From assembly GCA_963971425.1 (NCBI GenBank), contig OZ020524.1:1955773-2019772 (forward strand): a DNA stretch of 64,000 nucleotides, read 5' to 3'. How positions within the stretch are numbered: the first letter of the stretch is position 1; the number at the start of each line of letters is the position of its first letter. Origin of the DNA: Bryoerythrophyllum caledonicum. Lineage: Eukaryota; Streptophyta; Bryopsida; Pottiales; Pottiaceae. The notes under the pieces are model-generated. The model saw only the letters and a list, made by a program, of their open reading frames with translations, did not search any database and was not told the DNA's origin. This document shows positions 33,419 through 45,052 of this stretch, one piece after another. A program made the translations under genes and the position numbers.

Positions 33419-35304
33419 CCCGTTAAGGCCCAAGGCATTCTCGCACCGAACGCACTTCGAAACTATTTGTTCTAGTGCAATGAGTAAGGAGGATAACAAA
33501 AACTTTTATTTCTACCTCCAACCCTAGGATCTATATTAACCTCTAAAGGCTGAAGAGTCTCCTCGGGGGACTCTTGAAGGCTTGGGCACGTTCCTATGGT
33601 GTCAACTTTTAACATTCCTTTATGAAATTTCTACTGTAGATGGACATTGCTAAAAGCTTTGTGTGCGTCCAACTTTTTCCTAAATCTAACATTTTATGAA
33701 AAAGTTATAGGGTTTTGAATTAAATATGGGGAGATCGGGCAGGTCGGGCAACTCCAAAGACTTTTTCCAATACAATCTATTGAATGTGAGATTTTCAATA
33801 CTAGCAAATGACATCATTTCCTTTGATATTTTCTAAAAGAAACTCTTGTTTTAAGTGGAAAATAGCATAATAATCTAGTCAAACATTATCACACATTGTC
33901 ACACTTTGTCGGGCAAGGAACCAAAAAACTTCTTCTTTTCCACATAAAACTATGAGATCTTCATATTTTTTACATTTTATTTTTTCTACTACAAGATGTG
34001 GTGTAAACCTTCATATTGACCATTCGGATTATCATTCTATAACATATTTTGTTCACAAAAAAATATTACGTGAATTGGAAATTTTTGAACCTCCACTCCT
34101 TGCACATTTGTTTTGAATATGCTACACCCCTTCTCTACCTTTCAAAATTCGTGTACAAGGAAATAACATCATGATTATCATGATGGTAATGTTTTTAAAC
34201 CTTGTATAGTGCAAAAATTTGACACCGAGTGAAGTCAAAGTCTGTTGATCCACTCAAAGCAGGGAAGAAAAATAACAGTTTTCTCTACTTCAAACACTAT
34301 AATCATTCAATCCATGCGTTCAAGGTTTATGAAATTTTGTGAGGACGTTAACTAATATGTCTTAATCTAAATCCTATGGTTCGATGTAGAAATAATAGGT
34401 TTTGGTTACCTCATTACTCATTGCACTAGAATGAGCAGTTTTGAAGTGTTTTTGGTGTGAAATTGCCTTGGGCCTTTAGGGGTTAAGACTTATTAAGTGA
34501 CGTCCTCACAAAATTTCAGAAACTTTGACCAGATGGATTGAAAGATTATAGTGTTTGAAGTAGAGATAACTGTTCATTTCTTCCTTGTGTTGAGTGGATC
34601 AGCAGACTTTGACTTCATTTGGTGTCAAATTTTTGCACTACACAAGGTCTAAATTCATTACCATTGTGTTGAGCATGATGTTAGTTCCTTATACACCAAT
34701 TTTTAGAGGTAGAAGTGGGGTGTAGCATATTTAAAACAAATGTGCAAGCAGTGGAGGTTCAAAAAATGCCAATTCACTTTTCAACTTTTTGTGAATTTAA
34801 TATGCTTTAGATTGATGATTTGAATGGTCAATAAGAAGGTTTAAACCACATGTTGTGGAAAAAAATCTAAAATATAAAATATGAAGATCTCTAAGTTTCA
34901 TGTGGAAAAGAAGAAGTTTTTTTGGCACCTTGGCCGACAATGTGTGACAATGTGTGAAAATGTTTTACTAGAGTTAAAATCCTATTTTTCACTAAAGACA
35001 AGAGCTTTTTTTTACAACATGAAATGAAATGATATTACTTGCCAATATTGAAAATCTTACATTCAATAGAGTGTCCTAGCAAAGTTTTAGAAGGTGCCCG
35101 ACATGCCCGCTCTCACCGTTCAAAATTCAAAAACCTTCAATTTTTTCAATAAATGTCGGATTTAGGAAACAATTATTTTTCCATTGAGTTTTTATTAGTG
35201 CGCATCTACAATGAAAATTCCAAAGAAGAATGTTAGAAATTGACACCATAGGAACGTGACCAAACCTTCAAATTGCCATTTAATGACACTTGGTTCTTTA
35301 GGGG
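33419..35304 (-). mobile_element. TTAA-family element, host copy 3h, split by a nested copy
   Basis: The left piece 33419-33535 is the inverted family right end (GGCCCAAGGCATTCTCGCAC, then TGCAATGAGTAAGGAGG). The remainder resumes at 34487 (GACTTATTAAGTGACGTCC) and ends CTTGGTTCTTTAGGGG at 35304, followed by TTAG. The break falls exactly at a TTAA in the host sequence and is filled by the copy at 33540-34482. Confidence 0.82.
33540..34482 (+). mobile_element. TTAA-family element, copy 3 (943 bp), nested in copy 3h
   Basis: TTAA (33536-33539), then CTCTAAAGGCTGAAGAGTCT; right end TTGGGCCTTTAGGGG, then TTAA (34483-34486). The host reads ...GGATCTATA-TTAA-GACTTATTAAG... across it, matching the uninterrupted copy 4 (GGATCTCCATAAAGACTTAC). 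This shows both the exact ends and the TTAA target duplication. Confidence 0.88.
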
Positions 35305-35339
35305 TTAGAAAATGTAGACGGATGGTACGGAAAGGGGGT

Positions 35340-35480
35340 GAAGACAAAACTTGGCTTCTAATTTAAAGTTGAAGGGGCCTCTATTTGGATCAAGGTGGGG
35401 CCTCCGAGGATAATTTAGGGCCGCAAGCTCCAAATTTGGCCAAAAACAATTCCAATAGAAACTTTTTGACCCCCAAAATC
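35340..35480. repeat. GGGGCC-type repeat fragment
   Basis: The order of TTTGGATCAAGGTGGGGCC, ATTTAGGGCC, CTCCAAATTTGGCCAAAAA and TTTTTGACCCCCA parallels 14710-14825 inside the MITE at 14629. It has no ends of its own. Confidence 0.5.
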
Positions 35481-35597
35481 AAATTAAAATAAGAAAAAAG
35501 AGGCCAACCCTTACCCACCTTCCCAAGACATCTGTCAACATGAAATAAAGAGGTCCCAAAGATCCAAGTCATTTTTTAGAAATCTATACTCCTTTAA

Positions 35598-36694
35598 CTC
35601 CAAAAAGCCCGTGACGATTTCACACCAAAAACACTTCAAAATTGTTGATTCTAGTGGAACGAGTGAGGAAGGAAATAAAACCTCATATTTATCCTTTTGA
35701 CCCTAGGATCTCCATAAAGACTTACTAAGTAACATACTCACAAAATTTCATACACTTTGATCGTACGGATTGAAAGATTATAGTGTTTGAAGTAAAAGAA
35801 AAATGGTTCATTTTCTTCCAGGCTGTGATGAGTGGATCAACAGACTTTGACTTCACATGGTATTAAATTTTTTCACTTCACAAGGTCTAAATCTATTACC
35901 ATTGAGTTTAGCATGATGTTATATTTGTATACAACAATTTTTAGAGGTAGAGAAAGGGTATAGCATACTCAAAACAAGTGTGGAAGGAGTAGGGATTCAA
36001 AAATTGTCAATTCATGATTTATTTTTTTGAGGATTTGATATGTTTTAGATTGATAATCAAAATAGTCAATAAGAAGGTTTACACCACATATTGTTGTAGA
36101 AAAAATAAAAAGTGAAAAATATGAAGATCTCTAGATTTTATGTAAAAAAGAGGAAGTGTTTTTCCCCGCTTGCGCGAAATGTGTAGAAATGTGTTAAAAT
36201 GTTTATTACACTAAAGACAAGAATTTTTGTAGACATCTTCAAAAAATGTAATGTTCTTTACGTGTATGGAATATTTCAATGTCAATAGAGACTTCTACCA
36301 AAATTTTGGAGCTGCCCGGAGTCCCCATTTCTAACATTGAGTGGTACTAACTTTCAAACCATGAATTCATAAATATAATAAAAATATCTCTCTATGGAGC
36401 TCTTGTCAGGTAAAATCTAGTGTAAGAGTTTCAAAAGAAATCAAATTGTAGGAACCTGCCCAAAATCCAAAAAGTACACCCCACGTACACTTGGGCTCAA
36501 AAATAAATATACTCTCGAGATGAATTTTTGTAGAATATAACCGTAGGATATACTTATATACTTGTATGAGATGGTGTAGCAAAAAATTAGTCAATTTGAC
36601 TGTACAGTTTAGAAGATAATTGCAATCAATGTAGAAAAACTTACACCCCAATAGGGTATACTAGATAAGTAGGGTACTCTTGGTCTTTTAGTGG
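35598..36694 (-). mobile_element. TTAA-family element, copy 4 (chimeric end)
   Basis: TTAA (35594-35597), then CTCCAAAAAGCCCGTGACGA; far end TTGGTCTTTTAGTGG, then TTAA (36695-36698). At about 36498 the left-end sequence GTACACTTGGGCTC stops and ~195 bp of a different subfamily follow (AACCGTAGGATATACTTATA and so on, as in copy 7). The far end is thus a join of two subfamilies. Confidence 0.75.
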
Positions 36695-36698
36695 TTAA

Positions 36699-37189
36699 CT
36701 GCCAAAGACTCTCCAATTACTGTTATCAACTTCCTAATAGCCAAGTGTTTGAGAGTGCGTGTTCCTTTGAGGGTGGGTTTTTTTTTGTTTTTGGAAGTAG
36801 GATATTATATGAGCTTTATAGTTTTAGTCTTATTTTTTTAATAAGAGATTCGATGATCCAAGATAGTTTTTTTTAGAAGGGTTGACAAATTGGGCAATCC
36901 AAATATGCCGTGTAATATCTTACAAATCTTATGTACATAGAAGTTGATGTACTTTTTATTGTTCCATTGCCAAAGATCAAAGAGCATAATGTGAACACCA
37001 AAAGTTCTATTCATAATTTCACCTCTTAGAATACAAATGAATATACATTGGTGTCTCTTTGCATGTCATCTTTCCATGAAACTCCACAAAACGAAGCCTA
37101 ACAACAAACCCTTGTAGAAACACTAAAAAATAATCACCAACAAGTGTAGCCACCCCCAACACTAAGAACAACGTTGTTTCTATTTGGCA
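36699..37189. other. No feature recognised
   Basis: AT-rich spacer between TTAA copy 4 and a Tc1-like remnant. Confidence 0.4.
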
Positions 37190-37880
37190 CGGATGCAACT
37201 AAAGATTCAAGCTTGCTTTACAAAATGGTCTTTCACTTTGCCTCCATAGCCACCTACATCTGTCTCTAATTCTTGGGCCCACTTTTCTTCTTTATGGCAT
37301 CTTTGAGGAGTTTCCAAAGGTTCTCGATGGAGTCCAAGTTGGGCAAATTTGGTGGCTACACAATTTTCTTAATTTTACGGCTTTCTCTCAAACTTGTTAA
37401 ATCTTACTCTTATTAAGATGAGCGCCATCCTTTACGAACACTAGCTTGCACTACGTCTACCTTGAGGCATGGCAATCAAAGGAAGGTTGCTACGAACGCT
37501 CTTAAAATCATATCAAAATAGAAAGTGTGCCTCAATTTCAAAGTTAGTGTCAAATAGTCCCAATTTTAATAGCTCATCACTATTTCGTCAAACTAAATTT
37601 GTTGTGAGTTCATGATGTCTACCTTGAATATCGACTCATCTATTGAAATTGTCTTTTTTCAATCCTCACATGACCATTGTCAGTATTGTGTTGAGAACTC
37701 AAGGCTTTTACTTCTATGAGAATCACTCAAGAATGGCTTCTTTTGTGCAACTCGGTTGTAAAAATCAACCTCATGTAGAGCCTTCCTAACTATGTAGGTA
37801 CTCACATCAAAGCCAATGCAATTTGTAACATTTACTAAGATTTGTTTGCGCTTTGTTGCCAAAGTGGGTGTCACAACTCT
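37190..37880 (-). pseudogene. Tc1/mariner-like transposase remnant 2
   Basis: The minus-strand reading has QKKPFLSDSHRSKSLEFSTQ, QWSCED, ISIDESIFKVD (first catalytic Asp kept), FVKDGAHLNKSK (second Asp region) and, after a frameshift, LPNLDSIENLWKLLKDAIKK (final Glu). The order and spacing match the middle and end of Tc1-type transposases. The HTH N-terminus is not seen. Several stops are present. It is related to, but clearly distinct from, the copy at 38168. Confidence 0.8.
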
Positions 37881-38167
37881 AATGCTACGTTTTGAAAATT
37901 TCTATGGATGCCTTGTAGACTTTTGGCCTTCAACAATCCTGTGACATTCAAACTTCTTGAAAACGGTGTAGGTTATCTAATTTGGCCACAATCTCTACAC
38001 CTTTAGCACTAGTTTTGTTTATTCCAAATATAGGAGATTGTTCATCTACATTCAAGCACAAAGTCTTTGGGAGCGTTTGCAAAATCTATTGGGCAATGCT
38101 TGAGAATGGAGCAGTTGAAAATGTTTGTTTTGACAAGGGAAATAGAGCATGAAGCAAAAATTATGTA

Positions 38168-39874
38168 CAGTCCCCGGCAATATGTCTTGTAACCTTTGGA
38201 CTTTTGGTTTTCGACACACATTCACAAGAGAAAAAAAAAATATATATATATATCTTCAAAATTTTAGAGTAACAATAAGCATTCAACATATCATTGAAAA
38301 GCTACTAGCTTGTAGAAGCCTAGTGCAACAACAATTTCAGCTCTCTTGCTGTAAATTATCCACTAAACTGAACCAAAGTCATGTACCCCCTACCATCGAG
38401 TACCACCACCTTGGGCTTGTACAACAGCTCGCATTCGATCTGGCATTGTCGAAATAAGCTTGCTAGTAGCCTCTTGAGATATATTTTCCCATGCCCTATT
38501 CATTGAAGGCCACATTTTGTCTTTGCTCCTTGGCCGATTTTTAAGTTGCACTCGATCTTTGCATTGCTTCCATAAATTCTCTAAAGGATTGAAATCATGT
38601 GAGTTTGCTGGCCACTTAAGTTTCCTTATTCCAACTTCTTCCCTCCAAAGTTTTGAGAGAGTGTTGCGATGTACTGGTGCACCATCTTCCATCAAAATGA
38701 GGCACTCATAGTTGTCATGGTGGTAGTAATAATCTTGTAGTGCAGACTCATATACTACCTCTACAAAATCTTTAGCAGTGCATTTTTCTGAAGGAATTAA
38801 CACCGAATAACACTTGCTAGAGCAGGTAATAGCACCCCATACCATAATTGAAGTCCTCCCAGATTTAAAAGTGGGCGCTAAGCAGTCCCATTGATACTAT
38901 TCATAAGCACTTCGCCATACACGAATTGTACGTGATTGCTTTCCAACTTCAAAAGATGCCTCATTAGTCCAAATGACGTTATTCCAATCTTCAACTGTCC
39001 AATCCAAGTATTCTCTTGCAAAAGCCAACCTCTCTGCCCTATGTTTAACATTAAGAAACGGTTTCTTAACTACTATACGATTGTTAATGCCAAGTTCATG
39101 CAACTCTTTCCGCAAGGTCCTCACACCAACTTGTGTAGACATATTACCTGCAAGTTCGGCAAGAGGTGCACGACGATTCTTCATAAGCTCCCGTTTGAAA
39201 ATTCTCACGTCAGCATCCGTCAATTACCGTGGTCTTCTGCATTTGTCTGTAGGTCCCAATGTGCCACGTTCACGGTACTTCTTTAGAACTCTTGAAAGTG
39301 TAGCTTTTGGTCTCCCAACTTCGGCTGAAATTTGAGTCATAGACATGCCACCTTTACTCATCCCAACTATCGTGGCTTGTTCTACATCAGTCAAGTACTT
39401 CCCAATCATAGTGTCAATGAAGAGTCACACACTAAATTGGACACAATTCTTGAAGCAAGAGTGACTAACAGTATTGCATACACACTACTGTAGCAAAACT
39501 GAAAGCTTTACTACCAAAACGTCTAGGTAATGAGTACCCAAATCAACCACCAGAAACATTGGGTTCACTCAAGCCAATCCTCACAACCACAAATGCAACA
39601 TAGAAATCACTCAAATCTGTCCTCTCTAGTGATTCTATCACTAACATGTATTTTCTTAAGTAACCAAACAACTCCACAAACTGAACGTGTTCATTCATGA
39701 TTTTTCTATTTTTGGAAGTTGGTGAATCATCACTTATCTGGATAGGTCTTATCTTCCTAGATCTTGCAATATCCTGCTGACATCAGTTGTGTGATGTAAT
39801 TTATAAACCCAAATGTCACAAGATGTGGACTGTGAGACTGCATGTTAGGTTACAAGACATACTGCAAGAGACTG
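38168..39874 (-). mobile_element. Complete Tc1/mariner element with TIRs and TA duplication
   Basis: TA (38166-38167), then CAGTCCCCGGCAATATGTCT; right end GACATACTGCAAGAGACTG, then TA (39875-39876). The ~27-bp TIRs end in TATGTCTTGTAACC on both sides and differ at about five positions. One transposase pseudogene fills the interior. The 1.7-kb length is usual for Tc1-like elements. Confidence 0.88.
38387..39409 (-). pseudogene. Tc1-like DD34E transposase, nearly full length with two stops
   Basis: One frame of about 340 codons runs from ATG 39409 to a stop at 38387. The N-terminal HTH domain (MIGKYLTDVEQATIVGMSKG; EVGRPKATLSRVLKKY) is followed by a second DNA-binding segment (RAPLAELAGNMSTQVGVRTL), VKKPFLNVKHRAERLAFARE and the catalytic region. 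Interruptions are TAA at 39224-39226 and TAG at 38897-38899, both in frame. First catalytic position: IWTNEASF, Asp replaced by Asn. Second: LILMEDGAPVH, Asp kept. Third: NPLENLW, Glu kept, with 34 residues between the last two. No frameshift is visible, so this is a recent casualty. Confidence 0.88.
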
Positions 39875-39876
39875 TA

Positions 39877-40359
39877 CAGTACACTTTAGCAAGCATACTG
39901 TATAAGAGATTTTTTTTTAAATCAAATTCTTAAATAAAACTATTTATATTGCAAGACACTGTTACATTTAATGATAAATTATGCCTTACCAGCATGGTGC
40001 AAGGAATACTTTTGTGTTCCACATTTACATACACATATTTGTAATGTAAAGAGTTTGATTTGGTTTCAATTGTTATGGTGAAAAGTGACAACTTTGAATA
40101 ATATGGAAATTTCATTTTACAGAAAATCAAATTATGTTGGCTCTGCAAAAAAATCCAAGGTTAATAAAAGAATATGTTGACTTTAATTGCTATTATTACA
40201 GTTTTTTCTTCAAAATTGCACATAATAGTCTGTACCAAGAAAAATATTTGAATAATTTTTTCATTATATGGAAACAAAAATGATTTCCAAAGTAAAAAAT
40301 GTCCTTACATGGCTTGATATGTTAAAGTTTAACATGTTATATGCCAAATTCTACTAGGG
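39877..40359. other. No feature recognised; AT-rich
   Basis: No coding frame or repeat termini recognised. Confidence 0.4.
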
Positions 40360-41038
40360 AATTTTCCAACAGAGTTGTGTTAATTTTTTTCTTTGAGTTG
40401 CTTCTTGTGGACATAGAATATAGAATTCTAGTATCTAAACTTACAATCTTTACCCTTGATCTTAACTTTGGGAAAAATTTGCACAACAACCCATAGTCAA
40501 TGTAATAGATTGTAGTGTTTGAAGTCATTGTATACTGGTAATGAAAATTTTGGAATTTGGATGAATAGTTTACCAATCAATAAATCTCACAAAAATATTC
40601 ATACTTTAAATAGACAAGGTTCATATATGCACTATGTTGATAGCACTACATTGACATTCAACACATGAAGTAAAGCATGATTCTAATGAATTTTCATCTA
40701 TGGTCTACTTCATTGTATGTCAAGATGTTCCAAAAATAATACATGAAACAAAAGTTTTGTATGTGATTAGGAAGATCAAAAACCATAAAACTCTGGAGGG
40801 TCTCTTAGAAACAAATTTCAATCAAAATTTTAGACCAAAAACATTTTCCATGTGCAAGAGATACTTTATAGTAAGTGGCATCGTATTTGTAGGTATTATT
40901 GTATCTAAGTGTATTTGGAAATGTATTCCAAGGTATTCCTAATGTTTTATAAATTGAAACCATTATGCAATTTATGAGATGTGTGTGTATCATGCGCGTG
41001 CAAATTTGAATTTCAGAGTTCGCAATCTAGTTCCTCAT
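40360..41038. repeat. Dispersed repeat R, longest copy
   Basis: 40385-40650 matches 55080-55350 (TTGCACAACAACCCATAG versus TTGCACAACATCCAACCG; GTAATAGATTGTAGTGTTTG; GCACTATGTTGATAGCA). 40640-41038 matches 26100-26400. The family is otherwise unidentified; no TIRs were found. Confidence 0.6.
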
Positions 41039-41041
41039 GTA

Positions 41042-41396
41042 AGGTAAGCCCCCCTAGAACGGACAAGTTAAGGATTGTGCATATATGGAGAGAGGAGGTA
41101 TTTACACTATTATTTTTCAGTGATAGCCAATAGAATTACAATTCCAACCCAAGGGATTTCATATTTTTTGGATGAAAACTGAATTAGTTATGAATTTTCA
41201 AACTGTATAGCCTTGTTTAGTGGGTGGCCAGCAGCAGGTCCCCCCCCATAACCAACTACCAAAAGTAAGGGTCTTGACTAGTAGCAAACCTCCATTTGGA
41301 GCTGAGTTGGTGGTGATGGGATGGAAGAGGGTTGGATGTACCCCAATTTTATAGGCGTTGGCTATGGGTTTTTGTTGGTTATGGGGAGGCTTACCT
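41042..41396. mobile_element. Stowaway-like MITE, copy A (355 bp)
   Basis: TA, then AGGTAAGCCCCCCTAGAACG ... GGTTATGGGGAGGCTTACCT, then TA. About 90% similar by eye to copy B at 44701. TA duplications and ~14-bp TIRs indicate a Tc1/mariner-mobilised MITE, but its ends differ from those of the Tc1 element at 38168. Confidence 0.85.
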
Positions 41397-41398
41397 TA

Positions 41399-42028
41399 TA
41401 TTCATGCAAACTGGAATGATCACATCCAGAGACCAAAGAAGTTGTTGTGCGGTCACAAAAGAGTATCAGATAAGTGGGTGGGCACTTTAAAGAATATAGA
41501 AGAATTCTTAACTTTGGTCCTCCTGAACGTAGCTCCAATGGTCTGTTTACGTTACTATTGCACAGGATTCCTGTGATAAATGAACAGACACTGCACAACC
41601 CATGGCCCACCTCCACCCAAGGAATTCTTTGTTGACTCTCCCATAGTTTATGTAATTTCATGTTTAAAAATTTGATTTAGAGTTGGCGATACACATGTAC
41701 AAAACTTCAAGCATTTGGAACATGTACTTCGACTTCCGTATTGCCAGTCCTGGTGTGTCAGATGAGTGGAAACATTTGGAAGTGTGTGAGAGACTGGTGG
41801 ATAGCAGGTTTATTATCACGCTTTGAGGGACATGGTACAGGCTACTACTCAGGTGAGAAAATCCATCAAGGGTATTATCATTGTCGCTCAATCATATACC
41901 ACTCCATTACTCGCGTTTCAATTGCTTCAGATCCCAATATTGCGTGTATTCATAAACCGTAAACCAGCCCCATACTGTAGCCTCCAAGCAGCTTGGGCAC
42001 GTAAACCTTCATTTACCCTCGGATGAGC
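41399..42028. other. No gene recognised
   Basis: Mixed sequence with short frames only. Confidence 0.4.
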
Positions 42029-42233
42029 GGTACACCAAGCCTTAGCCTTGGGAGGGCCCCTTTATCTAGCTTTCTCACTTCAGGGGCTCTGTAGGCTTTT
42101 TTTGGATTTTTTTGGGTCAAATTGGAGCACAGCCCCCCCTCTTTTCGATCAAATAGGCCCCCCCTCCAACATAAAAATAGGGTCCGGTTTTGTCTTTACC
42201 CTCCCCTGTCCTCACAAGCCTGAGGCTTAGTGC
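42029..42233. mobile_element. 205-bp MITE, GGGCCC family copy 1
   Basis: GGTACACCAAGCCTTAGCCT at the left is mirrored by AGGCTTAGTGCACC at the right. The interior has TCAAATAGGCCCCCCCTCCA and ACATAAAAATAGGG, shared with 63309-63513. Confidence 0.65.
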
Positions 42234-42289
42234 ACCCCTTGTCTAAGGTTATTAGTGGGATTCCTTTGACACCTTCTCCCCTAATAGTC

Positions 42290-42410
42290 GATTAAAATGC
42301 AAAAGATGAGATTGCCAATACAAAGTTAATATTTTTGAAAATAGACATCATATGAACTTGCGAAGCCTCTCAAAAAGCCCATTGGTGGACACTTGATCCT
42401 TGAGGGATCA
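42290..42410 (-). mobile_element. TTAA-family fragment, left end in reverse
   Basis: CTCAAAAAGCCCATTGGTGG, then ACACTTGATCCTTGAGGGA and TCAA, match the reversed left end of copy 8 (62235). The rest of this copy is missing. Confidence 0.6.
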
Positions 42411-43103
42411 ACCGTTAACCATATTGGAGAGACTCCTATGGTCTCAATTTGGATAATAAATTTCTTAAATTATTTATGAAGATGGGGCATAGTAGTAGAT
42501 TTGTGGGAATATAATTCATTTTTCACATTGAACCTTTAGGAAGAAAATGATGCTATTGGGTAATAAATGCAAAGTTTGGAACACCTGGTAGCTCCAAAAA
42601 TTTTGCTACAATTTTCTATTGACATTAAGAATCTTCATACAAATAAATGCTTTGTTAACATTGTCAAAAAAAAATTATCTTCAGTGTAAAAAAGTAATAT
42701 ATCCTAAGTCAAACACTTTCACACATTGTCCGACAAGGTAGCAAAAAATATTCTTCCTTTCTACATAAAATTAGAGAACTTTATATTTTTTACTTTTCAA
42801 TTTTCCTACTACTAGCTATAGTGTAAACCTTCTTATTGACTATTTGAATTCTCATTCTAAAACATATTTAATTCACAAAAAATAAAATGTGGAACGGCAA
42901 CTTTTGAACCTCCAATCCTTGCACAACTTTTTTGTATATGCTACACCCCTTTTCTACCTCTAAAAATTGAAGTGCAAATAACTACTATCATGTTCATCAT
43001 GATGGTATAGAGTTTAGACCTTGTGTAGTACAAATGTTTTTACACCAAGTGAAGTCAAAGCCTACAAATCCACTCAATGTAGGGAAGAAAATGAACATTT
43101 TAA

Positions 43104-43986
43104 CCCCTAAGAGCCCATTTAACCCTAGGGCGACGTTTTTCTTTTTGGGCACGTACCTAACATTTGAAAATAAATCTTTTTCTTTTTGAAATATTTATAC
43201 TTTATTCTCCCTAATAAGATCTTTGTAGAAATATGTTTAAACTTTTTCCATAATATTTACATAATATGAAAGTTTACATATTTACATAATAATAAATTTT
43301 ACATAATATGGAATTTATTATCTCCTCTCATATTGTCAAAACAAATCTCTTGTCTTTAGTGAAAAAAACATATAAATCCAAGTCAAACATTTTCACACGT
43401 TATTGCACATTGTCGGGCAAGGTACCAAAAAAACTTCTTCCTTTCCACATAAAACTTTGAGATCATCATATTTTTTACTTTTTATTTTTTCCGCAACATT
43501 ATGTGGTGTAAAAATTTTCATTGACCATTTGGATTCTCATTCTAAAACATATTAAGTTCACAAAAAATTATAATGTGAATTGACAATTCTTGAACCTCCA
43601 TTCCTTACACAATTTTTTTGAATATGCTACACCCTTTCTTTACCTTTAAAAACTGGTGTACAAGGAACTAATATTTTGCTTAATGTGGTGGTAATGACTC
43701 TAGACCTTATGTAGTGTAAAAATTGGACATTAAGTGAAGTCAAAGTCTGCTCATCCACTCAATGTAGGGAAGAAAATGAACCCTTTTTGGTACTTCAAGC
43801 ACTATAATCTTTCAATCCGTGTGGTCAAAGTTTATGTAATTTTTTGAGTATGTTGTTTAACAAGTCTTAACTAAAATCCTATGGATAAAAAAATAATTAA
43901 AAGTTTGGATCTTCTTCTCACTCATTGCATTGAAACAAGCAATTTTGAATTGTTTTTGGTTTTGAAATGGCTTGGTAATTAAGGGG
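43104..43986 (+). mobile_element. TTAA-family element, copy 5b (883 bp)
   Basis: TTAA (43100-43103), then CCCCTAAGAGCCCATTTAAC; right end GGCTTGGTAATTAAGGGG, then CTAA (43987-43990), which it shares with the next copy. Confidence 0.8.
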
Positions 43987-43990
43987 CTAA

Positions 43991-44358
43991 CCCCTAAGAG
44001 CCCAAGGCATCTTCTCTCAAGAAACACTCCAAAACTGCCACTATCAACAAGTCGTAAGAAAATATAGATAAAATATTCGATATTAATATTTGCTAGTACT
44101 GAAAATCTCACATTCAATAGAGTGTCCAAGCAAAAGTTTTTGGAGTTGCCCGACATGCCTGCTCTCCCCATTTGAAATTCAAACTCTATAACTTTTTCAT
44201 TTTATGTCAAATTGAAGAAGAAATTTGGACCCTTACAAAGCTTTTTGTGATGTCCATCCACATTAATTTAATTTTTTTAAATGATGTTTTAAATTGACAC
44301 AGGAGGAACCTACCTAAACCTTCAAGAGTCCCCGAGAGGACTCTTGATAATTTAGGGG
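43991..44358 (-). mobile_element. TTAA-family element, copy 5c (internally deleted, 368 bp)
   Basis: CTAA, then CCCCTAAGAGCCCAAGGCAT; far end GAGGACTCTTGATAATTTAGGGG, then CTAA (44359-44362). About 0.5 kb of the middle is missing. It is inverted relative to 5b and abuts it with a single four-base joint. Confidence 0.75.
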
Positions 44359-44700
44359 CTAATCTAATTCTATCACTATGCTCTTTCAACCCTTAAGTCA
44401 AAGTTTGCAAGTGTGGTATTTAAGATCTCTTAATTCAGCTCTTATGATTGAAGTTAGGAATTACATTTTTGTTTCCTTCCCCATTCATTTTTCACTAGAA
44501 TTGTCAATTTTGAAGTGAGTATGGTGTGAAATTGTCAAGGAAATTTAGGGGTTCACAACAATCATCTTATAAAACCAACCCTTGTCCCATCTATAGAAAT
44601 CTGCAAACTTTTGGATATCCCATGCACTCCCTCGTCGTGATGGGAAAGATGGTCAAGTAGTCACTAAAAACCTGGGTGTGAATTACAGCTATTTAGTATA

Positions 44701-45050
44701 AGGTAAGCCCCCCTAAAACCGACAAGTTAAGGAATGTGCACATATGGAGAGAGGAGATAATTATACTATTGTTTTTCAGCGATAGCCAATAGAATTACAA
44801 TTCCAACCCAAGTGATTTCATATTTTTCGATGAAAACTGAATTAGTTATGAATTTTCAAACTGTATAGCCATGTTTAGTGGGTGGCCAGCAGTAGGTACC
44901 CCCATAACCAACGACCAAAAGTAAGGGTCTTGACTAATAGCAAACCTTCATTTGGAACTGAGTTGGTGGTAATGGGATGGAAGAGGGTTGGATGTACCCC
45001 AATTTTATAGGCGTTGGCTATGGGTTTTGGTTGGTTGGGGGGGCTTACCT
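44701..45050. mobile_element. Stowaway-like MITE, copy B (350 bp)
   Basis: TA (44699-44700), then AGGTAAGCCCCCCTAAAACC ... GGTTGGGGGGGCTTACCT, then TA (45051-45052). Collinear with copy A. Confidence 0.87.
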
Positions 45051-45052
45051 TA

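Larger units (their letters stand above)
42419..44551 (+). mobile_element. TTAA-family element, copy 5a, split by two nested copies
   Basis: The left part 42419-43099 runs to GGGAAGAAAATGAACATT. The right part, from 44363 (CTCTTTCAACCCTTAAGTC), ends AAGGAAATTTAGGGG at 44551. TTAA (42415-42418) lies on the left and TTCA on the right. Copies 5b and 5c fill the gap in tandem. Confidence 0.75.
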
